From contig JAGXAB010000007.1 of assembly GCA_018971775.1 (NCBI GenBank), positions 1-64,000 of the forward strand: DNA of 64,000 nucleotides, read 5' to 3'. The notes below the pieces were generated by a model that was not told the origin of the DNA, ran no database searches, and saw nothing but the letters and a program-made list of their open reading frames with translations. The position numbers were made by a program, and so were the translations under genes. Origin of the DNA: Cyanobacteria bacterium REEB67 (GTDB lineage Bacteria; Cyanobacteriota; Vampirovibrionia; Obscuribacterales; Obscuribacteraceae). Below are positions 35,016-44,190 of this stretch, piece after piece. Numbering within the stretch: position 1 is the first letter of the stretch; every line of letters starts with the position of its first letter.

Positions 35016-36296
35016 ATGCAAGCAACGCGAAACCCTCCAAACGCTTTATCCAATCCAACCAACCCCACCGCCGCCTCACGCCTGATGTGGTTCTTCGCTT
35101 TCGTCTATGTCGCTGAAGGCCTCGCCCAGGTCTCCGGCCTGCTGCGCCAGCCTATCAATCATTTCCTCTATGACGGCCTGCACTGGGACAGCGTCCAGGT
35201 CGGCAAGTATATGCTCGTGCTCGGCATCCCCTGGATGATCAAGCCGCTGTATGGACTGATTAGCGACTGCGTGCCGCTTTTCGGTTACCGGCGCAAGAGC
35301 TATCTCTTCCTCTTCAACTTTGCCGCTACGGCCGCCCTCGTAGCCATGACGCGCCTGACCGATCCGGGTTACATCATCTGGGCGCTCTTCATCATCGTCA
35401 CGGCCATGGCCGCCTCCAGCGCCCTTTGCGGTGGCCTACTGGTCGAGCACGGTAAACACAGCGGCCTGGCGAGCAAGTTCTGCAGTCAACAAACGCTCTG
35501 GGTCAACCTGGCCAACATTGTCGCCGCCCTGACCGGTGGCTGGCTCTGCAGCGCCTACGCCCCCAGCGGTGCGCTGCACCATGCCGCTTTCATCGCCCTG
35601 TTTGCGCCACTGCTCGTGGTGGCAAGCACAGGGTACCTCGTCGAGGAAGAAAAGTCGCAGATGAATCTCGCCCAACTCAAACTGGGCCTGACCAGCATCT
35701 GGCAGACGCTGCGCTCTAAGACGACCTGGGGCATCGCCGCCTTCCTCATGCTCTGGGCTTTCAATCCCGGCTTTGGCGGTCCACTTTACCAGCACATGAC
35801 CGGCCCTCTGGCCTTCAGCCAGGGCTTCATCGGCACGCTCAACGTGGTCATGGCGGCCGGCGCTGCGCTCGGTGGCTTGCTCTACATGAAGGTGCTGTCA
35901 CAGCGCTATTCGATCAAGAAGCTGGCCACTTGCCTGATTGTCAGCGGCGCGCTGATGCAGGCCTGTTTCGTCTTCATGGTCGGCCACGACTCGGCCCTCG
36001 TGCTCAACTTCTTCGAGGGCTTGTTCACGGCCATGGCCCTGCTCAACGCCCATGTCATCGCCGCCAATCGCTGCCCGGATCACGCCGAGGGTTTCATGTA
36101 CGGCATCCTGCTTTCGGCGGCAAACGTCAGCTTTTCGGCATCACAGGCGGTGGGTGGTTATCTCTACAAAGAGACCTTCCACCTCGACATCCAACCGCTC
36201 ATCCTGCTTTCGGCAGCGCTCACCTTCTGCTGCATCTTCCTGCTACGCTTCTTCGACTTCGACAAGAAGGCTTTGACCGCGACAGCCGGACAGTAA
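35016..36296 (+). CDS. Major facilitator, BT1 (folate/biopterin transporter)-like
   Basis: A 426-residue integral membrane protein with about 12 hydrophobic segments. The block after the second segment, PWMIKPLYGLISDCVPLFGYRRKSYL, is the hallmark of the BT1/FBT branch of the MFS, found in kinetoplastids, plants and cyanobacteria. Substrate could be a pterin or folate but is not proven. GGAG lies six bases before the ATG. A Nudix gene starts 23 bases after the stop, so the two may be co-transcribed. Confidence 0.8.
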   Translation: MQATRNPPNALSNPTNPTAASRLMWFFAFVYVAEGLAQVSGLLRQPINHFLYDGLHWDSVQVGKYMLVLGIPWMIKPLYGLISDCVPLFGYRRKSYLFLFNFAATAALVAMTRLTDPGYIIWALFIIVTAMAASSALCGGLLVEHGKHSGLASKFCSQQTLWVNLANIVAALTGGWLCSAYAPSGALHHAAFIALFAPLLVVASTGYLVEEEKSQMNLAQLKLGLTSIWQTLRSKTTWGIAAFLMLWAFNPGFGGPLYQHMTGPLAFSQGFIGTLNVVMAAGAALGGLLYMKVLSQRYSIKKLATCLIVSGALMQACFVFMVGHDSALVLNFFEGLFTAMALLNAHVIAANRCPDHAEGFMYGILLSAANVSFSASQAVGGYLYKETFHLDIQPLILLSAALTFCCIFLLRFFDFDKKALTATAGQ

Positions 36297-36319
36297 ACTT
36301 TCACGTAAGGAGACTATCT

Positions 36320-37162
36320 ATGCAACACGCAAAATTCGCGACCATACCGTTCAAGGCCGCGCCCGGCATCGACATCGACCTGGTCAAGGGCTGTGCCAAG
36401 TTCAAGAACTGGGTCGAGAGCATCGACGACAGCAAGTTCGTGATCAAGGGCATCGAGCTGCAATCGGTGGACATGTTCGGTCCGAAGCAGAACATCGTCG
36501 GCTTCGTCAAGTTCGTCGCCGACGTCGTCGACCTCGACGGCGAGCCGCAACACGGCATCATCTTCATGCGCGGCGGCGCCGTCGGCATGCTCGTCATCAT
36601 CAACAAGAAACACGTCGTCGTCACCGTGCAGCCGCGCCTGGCCACCGGTAGCTTCGGCTTCATCGAGCTGGCCGCCGGCATGCTCGACGGCTCGGGCAAC
36701 TTCGCCGGCGTCGCCGCCAAAGAGATCGAAGAAGAACTCGGCCTGAAGATTCCGGCCGACAAGCTCACCGACCTCGGCGCAGTCAGCGGCAGCAGCGACG
36801 GCTTCTTCCTGTCGCCGGGCGGCTGCGATGAGACGATGCGCCTTTTCTGCATCGAGATCGAAATCAGCGACGACGAGCTCGCCGCCATGGAAGGCAAGTG
36901 CACGGGCGTGATCGAAGAGCACGAGCAAATCGCGCTCAAGATCATCCCCTACGACGAGCTCTGGAAGCTGCCCGACGCCAAGTCGGCGGTGGCCTATCTC
37001 TACTACGAGAAGCTCAAGGAGCAGCAAGCGAAGGCTGCTGTTCCTGCCGTTGTGGCCGAGGCCGCTCCTGCCGTTGTCGCCGAGGCCGCTCCTGCCGTTG
37101 TCGCCGCTCCTGTCGCCTCCGCCGAGCCGGCCGAGCCCTCGGAATCGACCAAGAACATCTAA
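36320..37162 (+). CDS. Nudix protein like plant ADP-sugar diphosphatase NUDX14
   Basis: A 280-residue protein. The block ELAAGMLDGSGNFAGVAAKEIEEELGL (116-142) closely follows the Nudix region of AtNUDX14/NUDT14-type ADP- or UDP-sugar diphosphatases. The box departs from the consensus: the first glutamate is Gly and the arginine is Lys, while the final EE pair is kept. It may cleave ADP-glucose or UDP-glucose and so limit glycogen synthesis, matching the debranching enzyme in this window. The last ~45 residues are an Ala/Val/Pro repeat. AAGGAG lies eight bases before the ATG; the frame is open far upstream inside the transporter gene but in a different reading frame. Confidence 0.8.
   Translation: MQHAKFATIPFKAAPGIDIDLVKGCAKFKNWVESIDDSKFVIKGIELQSVDMFGPKQNIVGFVKFVADVVDLDGEPQHGIIFMRGGAVGMLVIINKKHVVVTVQPRLATGSFGFIELAAGMLDGSGNFAGVAAKEIEEELGLKIPADKLTDLGAVSGSSDGFFLSPGGCDETMRLFCIEIEISDDELAAMEGKCTGVIEEHEQIALKIIPYDELWKLPDAKSAVAYLYYEKLKEQQAKAAVPAVVAEAAPAVVAEAAPAVVAAPVASAEPAEPSESTKNI
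37041..37105 (+). repeat. 24-bp tandem repeat in the Nudix gene tail
   Basis: Two full copies and a partial third of a 24-base unit encode PAVVAEAA. The copies differ by a single base, so the tail probably expands and contracts by slippage. Confidence 0.8.
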
Positions 37163-37273
37163 TTTCGGAAGCGATTACGAAGAGAGAGCCAAGTCCAAGG
37201 AATTTACCGACCAAGCCATCGTCCCCTGAATCAGAATTTGTAACAAACCAAATCAACCATCACAGGAGCACAG

Positions 37274-38317
37274 ATGACCGACACCACCGCAAATTCGCGC
37301 ACCTTCAAGGTCAACCGGGTCTCTCCGGCACTGACCTCGCTGCCGACCACCAGCGCCAAGGCGGCTCTCGAACGGATGACGACCAAGGTCGTCGAAGCCT
37401 GCTCGACACCGGACGCGAAGGTGATCGATGCACTCGGATTTCATCCGCTCATCGAAGCGGCCCACATCGCTTTCGCCGATCACTATGGGCTGACGCTCAG
37501 CCCCGACGACATCTGGCTGACGATCGCCCAGGGCTTCGCCGCCATAATCAACGCCGACGCCGAGTCGTTCCGCAGCCATTTCGTCGCCCACGAAGGCAAG
37601 CAGAAAATTACCGTGCAGCGCGACGGTTTCGTTCTCGGCTCGCCGGAAAACGATTGGCCGAGCGTCTTCGCAGAATTCAGTAGCAAGATCGCCGCCTCCA
37701 TCGGCGAGACCAACCACGGCCTGCTCGTGGCCAACTTCAGCACGACCGGCCCGGCCGAGCGCGCCGCCTCCGAGGTCGTCCTCATGGATGCGGTGCAGAG
37801 CTACTTCAGCTACCGCGTCGAGACGATGTGCGGCATCCCGACGATCACCCTCAAGGGCACCGTCGAAGACTGGTACGCCGTCAAGGAAAAGGTCCGCGGC
37901 CTAACCGTCTTTGGCCCGCGCCTGGACTGGTGGGTGAACGGCATCTATCCGATCCTCGACCAATTCATCGCCGCCGCCGAAGGCCACGTCGACACTTACT
38001 TCTGGGAGAGCATCTACAAGGGCAAATCGGAGAGCGGCGGCCTGCAAATCGACGGCTGGCTGCTCAAGCTGCTGCCCTACACAAAGGACTGGGACGGCAA
38101 TCGCGTCGTCAATCCGGTCGTGGCCAACGACCACGGCATCAATGCCTCGCAGCTCCCCTCCTCGCTCTCCGCCGTACCCTTCATCTGGAACTACCTCGGC
38201 CAGAGCATCGACTACCTGTTCATCGCCGGCCACACCGGAGTCGAGCAGGACGCTGACACGCTGTCGGTGCGGCCGGTGATCGGCTGGGCCGTGCGTCCGG
38301 ACGCCAAGGCGAAATAA
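37274..38317 (+). CDS. DUF4419 domain protein
   Basis: A 347-residue soluble protein that spans one DUF4419 domain. The conserved block runs HPLIEAAHIAFADHYGLTLSPDDIWLTIAQGF, then SFRSHFVAHEGKQKITV, with later FGPRLDWWV and NPVV... segments. DUF4419 proteins are widespread in fungi and some bacteria, and their function is not established. AGGAG lies six bases before the ATG. It is 111 bases after the Nudix gene and ends at a strong terminator. Confidence 0.85.
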   Translation: MTDTTANSRTFKVNRVSPALTSLPTTSAKAALERMTTKVVEACSTPDAKVIDALGFHPLIEAAHIAFADHYGLTLSPDDIWLTIAQGFAAIINADAESFRSHFVAHEGKQKITVQRDGFVLGSPENDWPSVFAEFSSKIAASIGETNHGLLVANFSTTGPAERAASEVVLMDAVQSYFSYRVETMCGIPTITLKGTVEDWYAVKEKVRGLTVFGPRLDWWVNGIYPILDQFIAAAEGHVDTYFWESIYKGKSESGGLQIDGWLLKLLPYTKDWDGNRVVNPVVANDHGINASQLPSSLSAVPFIWNYLGQSIDYLFIAGHTGVEQDADTLSVRPVIGWAVRPDAKAK

Positions 38318-38378
38318 GGCCCGGTGCGCCTGACCGCTGATTGAGTAGACGCAAAACGCAACCAGGAAAAAGAATGGG

Positions 38379-38425
38379 AGCCCGGCGGTGCGCACAGATT
38401 TTGTGCCTGCCGTCGGGCTTTTTTA
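38379..38425 (+). terminator. Rho-independent terminator
   Basis: AGCCCGGCGG pairs with CCGTCGGGCT, with a second stem (GCAC/GTGC) inside, followed by TTTTTT. It ends the transporter/Nudix/DUF4419 unit. Confidence 0.9.
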
Positions 38426-38580
38426 CCTAATTTTTTTCGCCAGCTATTCTATAACGCATAGTATAAAAACGGATTTTTTTGATAAAAAAGCGCGGGTCGG
38501 CAATTTCCCCAGAGAGAAAATCACCGACCCGCCAGGGAAATATTTAGAACTAAACTAGCTGTTCAGCACAGCTTTGAGGC

Positions 38581-40398
38581 TCAGTGCCAATGAAGCCAGT
38601 GCCAGCCGCTGAAGAGCCTGCTGAACATCAGTCCGGGATGCTGGTCTCCGAGAGTCTTCTCCTTCGGCGACTTTTTCGGCGAGACCTGAATCATCCAGTC
38701 AACAACCGCCTGACCATTGGGCGTTCCCCAACCCGACGGTATATCCCAGCCATCTCCCGCCTTGTATCCAGGGCCGACACCGGCGCCGTTATCACCGTGA
38801 GTGACGTCGAAGAAGTATTTGTGATACTCCTGCAAACGTCCCATCCGGTAGACGTAGTAATTGGCCGAGCCGACGCGCTGGCCGGTGGCCTCGATGACGA
38901 GCACCCACAAAGCTGCGCTCTCCGGTGCCGATGCGCTCGTGCCGCCGATCCTGCCCCACTTGCCGTTAAAATAGAACGAATAGCCGGTCCAGGGATTGGC
39001 GTTGAGCGAGAAGTCGGTCGTGGCGCGATTCTTGCCAGCAGGCAGAGACGGCGCCACCTGCCAGGCAGGCCGGTCCCAGTGGCTGGAAACACCACCGCCG
39101 CCGCCCTCCCAGGTCGTCTCGAGGACGCGCTTGTGGTCACGCACAAGCAGAGATGTGCCACCGATGGCGGTGACATGCGGACTGGAAGCAGGATAGTCTA
39201 CACGCCACATCAACTTTTTGGCGTCCGAGCCGCAGTCATAGGCGCCGTCATCCCCCGCCGAAGCGAAGAGAGCGATGCCCTGCACAGCCGCCTCACGGAA
39301 AAGCAGACCTTCGGTGAGCATCTGCATCCAACCGGTGCGCTCTTCGCACAATCCCCAGCTCACGGTCATCACGTCTGCCTTGTTGTCTATGACAACCTGA
39401 GCGTATGTGAGCGTAAAGTTGAGGAACGCCGGAGTAGAAGCAATGTACATCAAAATATTGGCGCCGGGAGCCTGGGAGCCGGCCAGTTCGAGATCGAGGG
39501 TGGTCTCTCCCTCTTTTTGCGTCGAGACACCATTGATCGGGATATCGGCCAGAGTACCGGTGCGCTTGATGCCATGCGCCTTCCAGTAAGTCTCGACATC
39601 GCTGCGGTCATAGCCGCGAGCCGTGGCGATGGCGAGCGTAACACCCTTACCGCTGTAGGTCTTCTTCGGGGCGTTCTGGTTATTATCGTTGGGAAAGTCG
39701 TAAGCAGTGGCCACATCGCGCGGAGTGAGCGGCGGCTGAGTGGTGAGCGAGGGCGGCTGGCCATGCGCCCTTACCATATGACTTTCATATTGCGCCAGGG
39801 TGTTCAGACCGATCACAGACTGGACGATGTTTTTCAGGCTGCCCGGCACCGTCGGATCGCGGTCGTTGCTAAAATATTTAGCGGCAGCAGCGGCGCTGCT
39901 TTTGGCCGTCGGTCCGGGCATCTGGTATTCGTTGATCGTGACGTTGAAGGCTTTTTCGAGCTGGGCGACGGTGCCGACTGCGTCGATAAGCAGACGATTG
40001 CCGTAGACCTGCTTGACGGTGATACCGTTGGTGGTGAGAAAGCTGACGACTTGGTCGACCTGCCCCTGACTGGGAGCAAAACGCTGCGTAAATTCAGCGA
40101 CGCTCAAAAAGCGCTGATAATCAGGCGAAGCCGGATCCTGCTGACGGGCGATCAGGGCGTCAAGACCGGCTTCATCCCGAGCCTTCAAACCGACGACGAC
40201 CTCTAGCTTGGCTTCGGGATCAGCGTGGTTGAGAGGTTGGGACTGGTGGACAATTTCCGGAATGCTACCGGAGATGACCACGGGACTCGAGAAAAAGGAG
40301 AAAATATCGTTCTTCTGCATAATCCAGAAGGCGAGGGCGGCGACGCAAGTGACTGTAATCAGTCGCAGAAGCCTTTTGTTAATCGAATGGGGCTTCAT
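38581..40398 (-). CDS. S53 family (sedolisin/kumamolisin) serine-carboxyl peptidase
   Basis: A 605-residue secreted protease precursor. One N-terminal membrane segment (about 12-28) is followed by a pro-domain (~45-190: LxVVVGLKARDEAGLDALI, YQRFLSVAEFTQRFAPS). The catalytic domain carries the Glu/Asp pair in EGETTLDLELAG, the oxyanion Asp in SAGDDGAYDCGSD, the serine in GGTSASAPESAAL, and the C-terminal calcium site FFDVTHGDNG...GWDIPSGWG. It should be acid-active and self-processed outside the cell. The start at 40398 has GGAGG seven bases upstream. It ends with an unusual WHWLHWH tail. Confidence 0.92.
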   Translation of the reverse strand: MKPHSINKRLLRLITVTCVAALAFWIMQKNDIFSFFSSPVVISGSIPEIVHQSQPLNHADPEAKLEVVVGLKARDEAGLDALIARQQDPASPDYQRFLSVAEFTQRFAPSQGQVDQVVSFLTTNGITVKQVYGNRLLIDAVGTVAQLEKAFNVTINEYQMPGPTAKSSAAAAAKYFSNDRDPTVPGSLKNIVQSVIGLNTLAQYESHMVRAHGQPPSLTTQPPLTPRDVATAYDFPNDNNQNAPKKTYSGKGVTLAIATARGYDRSDVETYWKAHGIKRTGTLADIPINGVSTQKEGETTLDLELAGSQAPGANILMYIASTPAFLNFTLTYAQVVIDNKADVMTVSWGLCEERTGWMQMLTEGLLFREAAVQGIALFASAGDDGAYDCGSDAKKLMWRVDYPASSPHVTAIGGTSLLVRDHKRVLETTWEGGGGGVSSHWDRPAWQVAPSLPAGKNRATTDFSLNANPWTGYSFYFNGKWGRIGGTSASAPESAALWVLVIEATGQRVGSANYYVYRMGRLQEYHKYFFDVTHGDNGAGVGPGYKAGDGWDIPSGWGTPNGQAVVDWMIQVSPKKSPKEKTLGDQHPGLMFSRLFSGWHWLHWH

Positions 40399-40547
40399 AA
40401 GACAACCTCCGTGCACCATATGCGGTGCCAAGTGTTCGCAAACCTTTCGCGAACTTCAAAAACAGGCTCCTGTCCCGCAGCCCCTTCCGAAGAAGAGAAC
40501 TGGCAGAACAGGAGATTAGAAAATGCCGCCGGTAGGTCAAATTCAAA

Positions 40548-41606
40548 TCAGACCTGCGGCAGGGTGCAAGCCGCACCGTTCATGCGCTCGAGCTCGCGGA
40601 TGCGGTCAGGCGTAGTCGGGTGCGTCAGCTGCAGGAAGCGATAGAAAGCGACGAGGCGCTGCCAGAGATTTTTGGGCTTGGGCGCCTCGGCGCGAGCGTC
40701 GAAAATCGGGTCGATCGTCATTATTGGCCGGATGGCGCGGTAAAGCTCGCGCTCACGACCGACCGGGCGATGCGACTCGACATAAGCGACCAGCTTGACC
40801 AGAGCCGATGCGAGGTCACAGGGCTTGCCGGTCATCAAGGCGCCGGTAGCATCGGCAGCCGATTCACGCGAACGCATCACGAACATCTGCACGACCTTGG
40901 TCATCTGACCAGTGACCTGGAAGATGGCGTACATGATCAGATATTCGAGGATACCGGTGAAAAATTTAGGCTTGGGGCGACCGACGCCGTTGTAGTTGAC
41001 GCCGAAGCCCTTGTTGAAGATGCGCAGGCCTTTGACGAGGATGTTGACGCCCTGATCGGTGATCATAAAGAAGATCATCGAGATCACCGAGAGCATCGAA
41101 TTGATGGCGACGTCATAGTTTTTGACGTGGCTGAGCTCATGGGCAAAGACCGCCTCGATCTCATCATCGGTCATGCCGCAGAGGAAAAGTCCCTTCGTGG
41201 CGGCAACGACTGCTTTGCTGTGAATCGGCCCGGTGGCGAAGGCGTTGGGCAGCGGATTGTCCGAGATGAAGACCGGCGGTTTGTACTTCAGGCCGCTCTT
41301 GGCGTAGACGCGGTCGACGATCTCGAGCAAGCGCTTGTGTTCGGGATTGGCCGGGTCAGCGGGAGTGGACTTGGTCATGGCCAGTGCCACCTTGGCACTG
41401 AACCACCAGCTAAGTACGGGGACGAGAAACCAGAACAGACCGAAGCCGAGCTGCAGATGGTAACTGAAATGGAAAGCAGCGAGAGCAGCGAGTACCAGAC
41501 CGCCCATGGCCAGATAGCCCACGATTGTCTTGGCCCAGGTCTCGAGAATGCGCCGACGGATCTGTTTGAATTTCGGATCGTCGGAACTGATGATTTTGTT
41601 GGCCAT
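40548..41606 (-). CDS. htpX: HtpX-like membrane zinc metalloprotease (M48)
   Basis: A 352-residue inner-membrane protease. Two membrane helices lie near the N-terminus (about 30-75). The zinc site HELSHVKNYD is near residue 159, and RESAADATGA supplies the third ligand. A further pair of hydrophobic segments lies between them. It is longer than E. coli HtpX (293 residues) because of loops after the active site. HtpX degrades damaged membrane proteins. The ATG at 41606 has GAGAGG five bases upstream. Confidence 0.9.
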   Translation of the reverse strand: MANKIISSDDPKFKQIRRRILETWAKTIVGYLAMGGLVLAALAAFHFSYHLQLGFGLFWFLVPVLSWWFSAKVALAMTKSTPADPANPEHKRLLEIVDRVYAKSGLKYKPPVFISDNPLPNAFATGPIHSKAVVAATKGLFLCGMTDDEIEAVFAHELSHVKNYDVAINSMLSVISMIFFMITDQGVNILVKGLRIFNKGFGVNYNGVGRPKPKFFTGILEYLIMYAIFQVTGQMTKVVQMFVMRSRESAADATGALMTGKPCDLASALVKLVAYVESHRPVGRERELYRAIRPIMTIDPIFDARAEAPKPKNLWQRLVAFYRFLQLTHPTTPDRIRELERMNGAACTLPQV

Positions 41607-42366
41607 AAAAGCCTCTCTTGCGCGTCTTGTGCGCACATTAAAATTGGTCGAAGTAAAGCGCACCACTGAAAAAGCGGCGGCAATTCGAGCAGGCGGCGAA
41701 CTTCAGATCCTTCTCCGGAAGCTAGACCAAAACAACGAGGCAAGCGAAAGGCTCGTTTCGATGTATAGGCTCGAGAGAGGGGAAGAAGGCTAGCTAAAAA
41801 TACGTGCCTGAACGGAAAAAGAAATTGGGGGAACTCTCAAGAGGTTAACGATTCCAAGACTTTTAATTCAACGTGAATATTTGACTGAATCTCTCACCTC
41901 TGCTGCTCAAAGAGCGCGGTACGGTGGTTGAGCGCGAGGGAGGGCCACTTGAAATCCACATGCCAAGCAGTCACAAAGGTATATCGACATTGACGCAACT
42001 GGCGCATGCAGGCGAAGACACAACCCTTGGCAGCCACAGCGGCCTGCCAAGATGATTCATCTTCGCCAATTGCTTTCGCCTTCCTGAGAAAAAATGGCAG
42101 GAGGAAGTCGGTCAGGCCCTCCGCTGAGATGGAAGCGCACCGGTCCGATGCGCTAGTTTCTGGTATCCCTTCACTCACCTTTCGACTAAGAAAAAACACG
42201 CCCCAACGATCCAATCAACCAGCACCCCTCTGACTACCACCCCGACGCGTCCCTTTATGACGGGCTGGGCTCTGAACAGGTGTCGGTTTGGGAAGCGTTT
42301 TTTGCCTGATCGAAATCGTCGAGTTGCGGATTTCCCATCCACCAGCAAAAGAGAAGAGGCACACAT
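41607..42366. other. Divergent intergenic region
   Basis: The region lies between htpX (leftward) and the zinc-ribbon protein gene (rightward). I found no convincing gene, hairpin or repeat. It must contain both promoters. Confidence 0.4.
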
Positions 42367-42840
42367 ATGTATTGCAAAAACTGCTCCGGCAAGGCCTTCA
42401 TCATGAACATCGGCCATTGCTCCACCTGCGGCAGCATGACCAGCTCCGGTTCGCACAAGCTCTGCAGCACCTGCAGCACTCAGAAAAATCAGTGCATGCA
42501 CTGCGCCGTTTCGCTCTCGCCGGCTAACGGCAATGGCAGCAATGCCGGCTCGAACAAGTCGTCCTTCATCGTTGCCGTCGACTCCGACCACTATCTCTCC
42601 GGCCCGGCGCCAAAAGACCTCGACGCCATCAAGGCACATCTCCATCACGCTTTCGTTTCCTTCAAGGGTGATTTGAGCGTCTGGACCACCGCCCAGAACA
42701 TCTCGGATCTGACCGTCGCCAACGAAATGCCCAACCTCTGCTGCCTGGTCATCGAGTGCTCGCCGGCCACCGCCGAAGCTCTGAAAGCCGTGCCCGGCGT
42801 CGCCATGGTCGCTGAAAACGATACGGTCCACGCCATCTGA
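42367..42840 (+). CDS. Zinc-ribbon protein with inhibitor I9-like C-terminal domain
   Basis: A 157-residue protein. Four CxxC pairs (Cys3/6, 18/21, 33/36, 43/46) make a double zinc ribbon in the first 48 residues. After a Gly/Ser/Asn linker, residues ~66-157 look like a small alpha/beta domain ending in ALKAVPGVAMVAENDTVHAI. That ending resembles the final part of subtilisin pro-peptides and inhibitor I9 domains (pGV..ve.D..v). The resemblance is by eye only. GAGG lies eight bases upstream of the ATG. A peptidase-like gene follows 80 bases downstream. Confidence 0.65.
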   Translation: MYCKNCSGKAFIMNIGHCSTCGSMTSSGSHKLCSTCSTQKNQCMHCAVSLSPANGNGSNAGSNKSSFIVAVDSDHYLSGPAPKDLDAIKAHLHHAFVSFKGDLSVWTTAQNISDLTVANEMPNLCCLVIECSPATAEALKAVPGVAMVAENDTVHAI

Positions 42841-42920
42841 ATCAACCACGACCCAGGCTGAGACGATTAGCGTCTCTAAATCAGTCCTAGAGGTCCACTT
42901 TCCCGATAAGGAGAAATAGC

Positions 42921-43478
42921 ATGCCTCTCAGCGGCTCAGCCTGGGTTACAAAATTTCCAACCAGCGTCGACGTAGCCGATCTGGCCTCGCCCTTCCGCGA
43001 GAACGTCAAACGCTTCCTGGCCGCTATCACCGCGGCCGGTGGGACCTACGACATCAAGGCGACCTATCGCCCGGTCGAACGCGCCTTTTTGATGCACTAT
43101 GCCTGGAGCATCGCCAGAGAAAATCTCAGCCCGGCCAAAGTGCCGAAAAATCCGGCCATCGACATCGACTGGGTGTATCGTCGCCCGAACGGTCGCATCG
43201 ACTACACCGCCTCGCGCAAAGCGGCACAGGATATGGTCGATGCTTACGACATCGCCTTCAAGCCAGCGCTCGTCTCTCAGCACACGATGCGCCTGGCCAT
43301 AGACGTCGTAATCGCCTGGACGAACAGTCTGGACATCGTCGACTCCAGGGGCAAAACAGTGAAAATTACCTCGATGCCGCGCAGCGGATCGAACCGTGAT
43401 CTTATCGCTGTCGGCGCCTCCTATCATGTGCTCAAGCTGGTTTCAGACCCACCACACTGGTCGGATAACGGGCACTAA
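42921..43478 (+). CDS. M15-like zinc D,D-peptidase/endolysin-type protein
   Basis: A 185-residue protein. The zinc-ligand pattern of the M15 (VanY/endolysin) fold is present: SQHTMRLAID gives His121 and Asp128, and DPPHW gives His179. The usual catalytic acidic residue would be Asp176, which precedes it. There is no signal peptide, so it resembles phage-type or toxin peptidoglycan hydrolases more than secreted carboxypeptidases. Export must then occur another way, or the substrate is internal. AAGGAG lies eight bases before the ATG. A terminator follows the stop. Confidence 0.7.
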   Translation: MPLSGSAWVTKFPTSVDVADLASPFRENVKRFLAAITAAGGTYDIKATYRPVERAFLMHYAWSIARENLSPAKVPKNPAIDIDWVYRRPNGRIDYTASRKAAQDMVDAYDIAFKPALVSQHTMRLAIDVVIAWTNSLDIVDSRGKTVKITSMPRSGSNRDLIAVGASYHVLKLVSDPPHWSDNGH

Positions 43479-43505
43479 TAAGGGCACCAAAATCACACTT
43501 CGAAA

Positions 43506-43546
43506 GAGGAGGAGCACCGCCAGCGGTGGCTCCTCTTTTTCTTTTT
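43506..43546 (+). terminator. Rho-independent terminator
   Basis: GAGGAGCACCGC pairs with GCGGTGGCTCCTC and is followed by TTTTTCTTTTT, about 30 bases after the M15-like gene. Confidence 0.9.
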
Positions 43547-43714
43547 CGTCGAGGTCCACTAAATACCGTAGTATAATTTCGCTAACGGCCATACGTTACC
43601 AAGTGCTGGCGGACCTAGCGCAAACGGGCAAAATGCGGGCCGATCCCCCTGACGCCTGGTGCTAAACTGTTCCGAGATCGACATCCGAGATCGGCACAAG
43701 AATAAGAGACGCAA

Positions 43715-44188
43715 ATGGGACAAGTCGTAAACAGCAAAGCACTGGCCGAAGCCGCAGAAACCGCACGAAAAGAAGGCAAGTGTGTGGTCACAACCAACGG
43801 CTGCTTCGACATCCTGCACGTAGGCCACGTGCGCATCCTCAATCAGGCCCGCGCTGAAGGCGATTTGCTTTTCCTCGGTCTCAATTCTGATGCCTCGGTC
43901 AAACGCCTGAAAGGCGCCGATCGCCCGATCAACAATGAAAACGACCGGGCCGAGCTTCTCGCCAATCTACTGAGCGTGGACTATGTCTTCATTTTCGAAG
44001 AAGACACCCCGATCGAATTTCTCAAACTGGTCAAGCCCGATATTCATATCAAAGGGGCTGATTACACGACCGGGGCACTGGCTGAAACGCCTGTCGTGGA
44101 GTCTTTTGGCGGAGTCGTCAAATTAATGCCCCTGGTGCCGCTGAAGAGCACCACATCACTGGTCGAAAAAATCAAGCAAGGCTGCTAG
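43715..44188 (+). CDS. rfaE2: D-glycero-beta-D-manno-heptose 1-phosphate adenylyltransferase
   Basis: A 157-residue cytidylyltransferase-fold protein that matches the C-terminal half of HldE, which transfers AMP to heptose 1-phosphate to give ADP-heptose for lipopolysaccharide or glycans. It has the HxGH motif in TTNGCFDILHVGHVRIL, GLNSDASVKRLKG, RPINNENDRAELL and a final PLKSTTSLVEKI (ISTS-like) motif. It is a separate protein, as in many non-enteric bacteria. No kinase (HldA) gene is adjacent. It is convergent with the AMIN/TPR gene, two bases apart. Confidence 0.9.
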   Translation: MGQVVNSKALAEAAETARKEGKCVVTTNGCFDILHVGHVRILNQARAEGDLLFLGLNSDASVKRLKGADRPINNENDRAELLANLLSVDYVFIFEEDTPIEFLKLVKPDIHIKGADYTTGALAETPVVESFGGVVKLMPLVPLKSTTSLVEKIKQGC

Positions 44189-44190
44189 TT

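Noticed and set aside
38584-40206. 540-codon + strand frame opposite the S53 peptidase gene
   Set aside because: The minus strand carries all S53 catalytic motifs. The + frame is a shadow.
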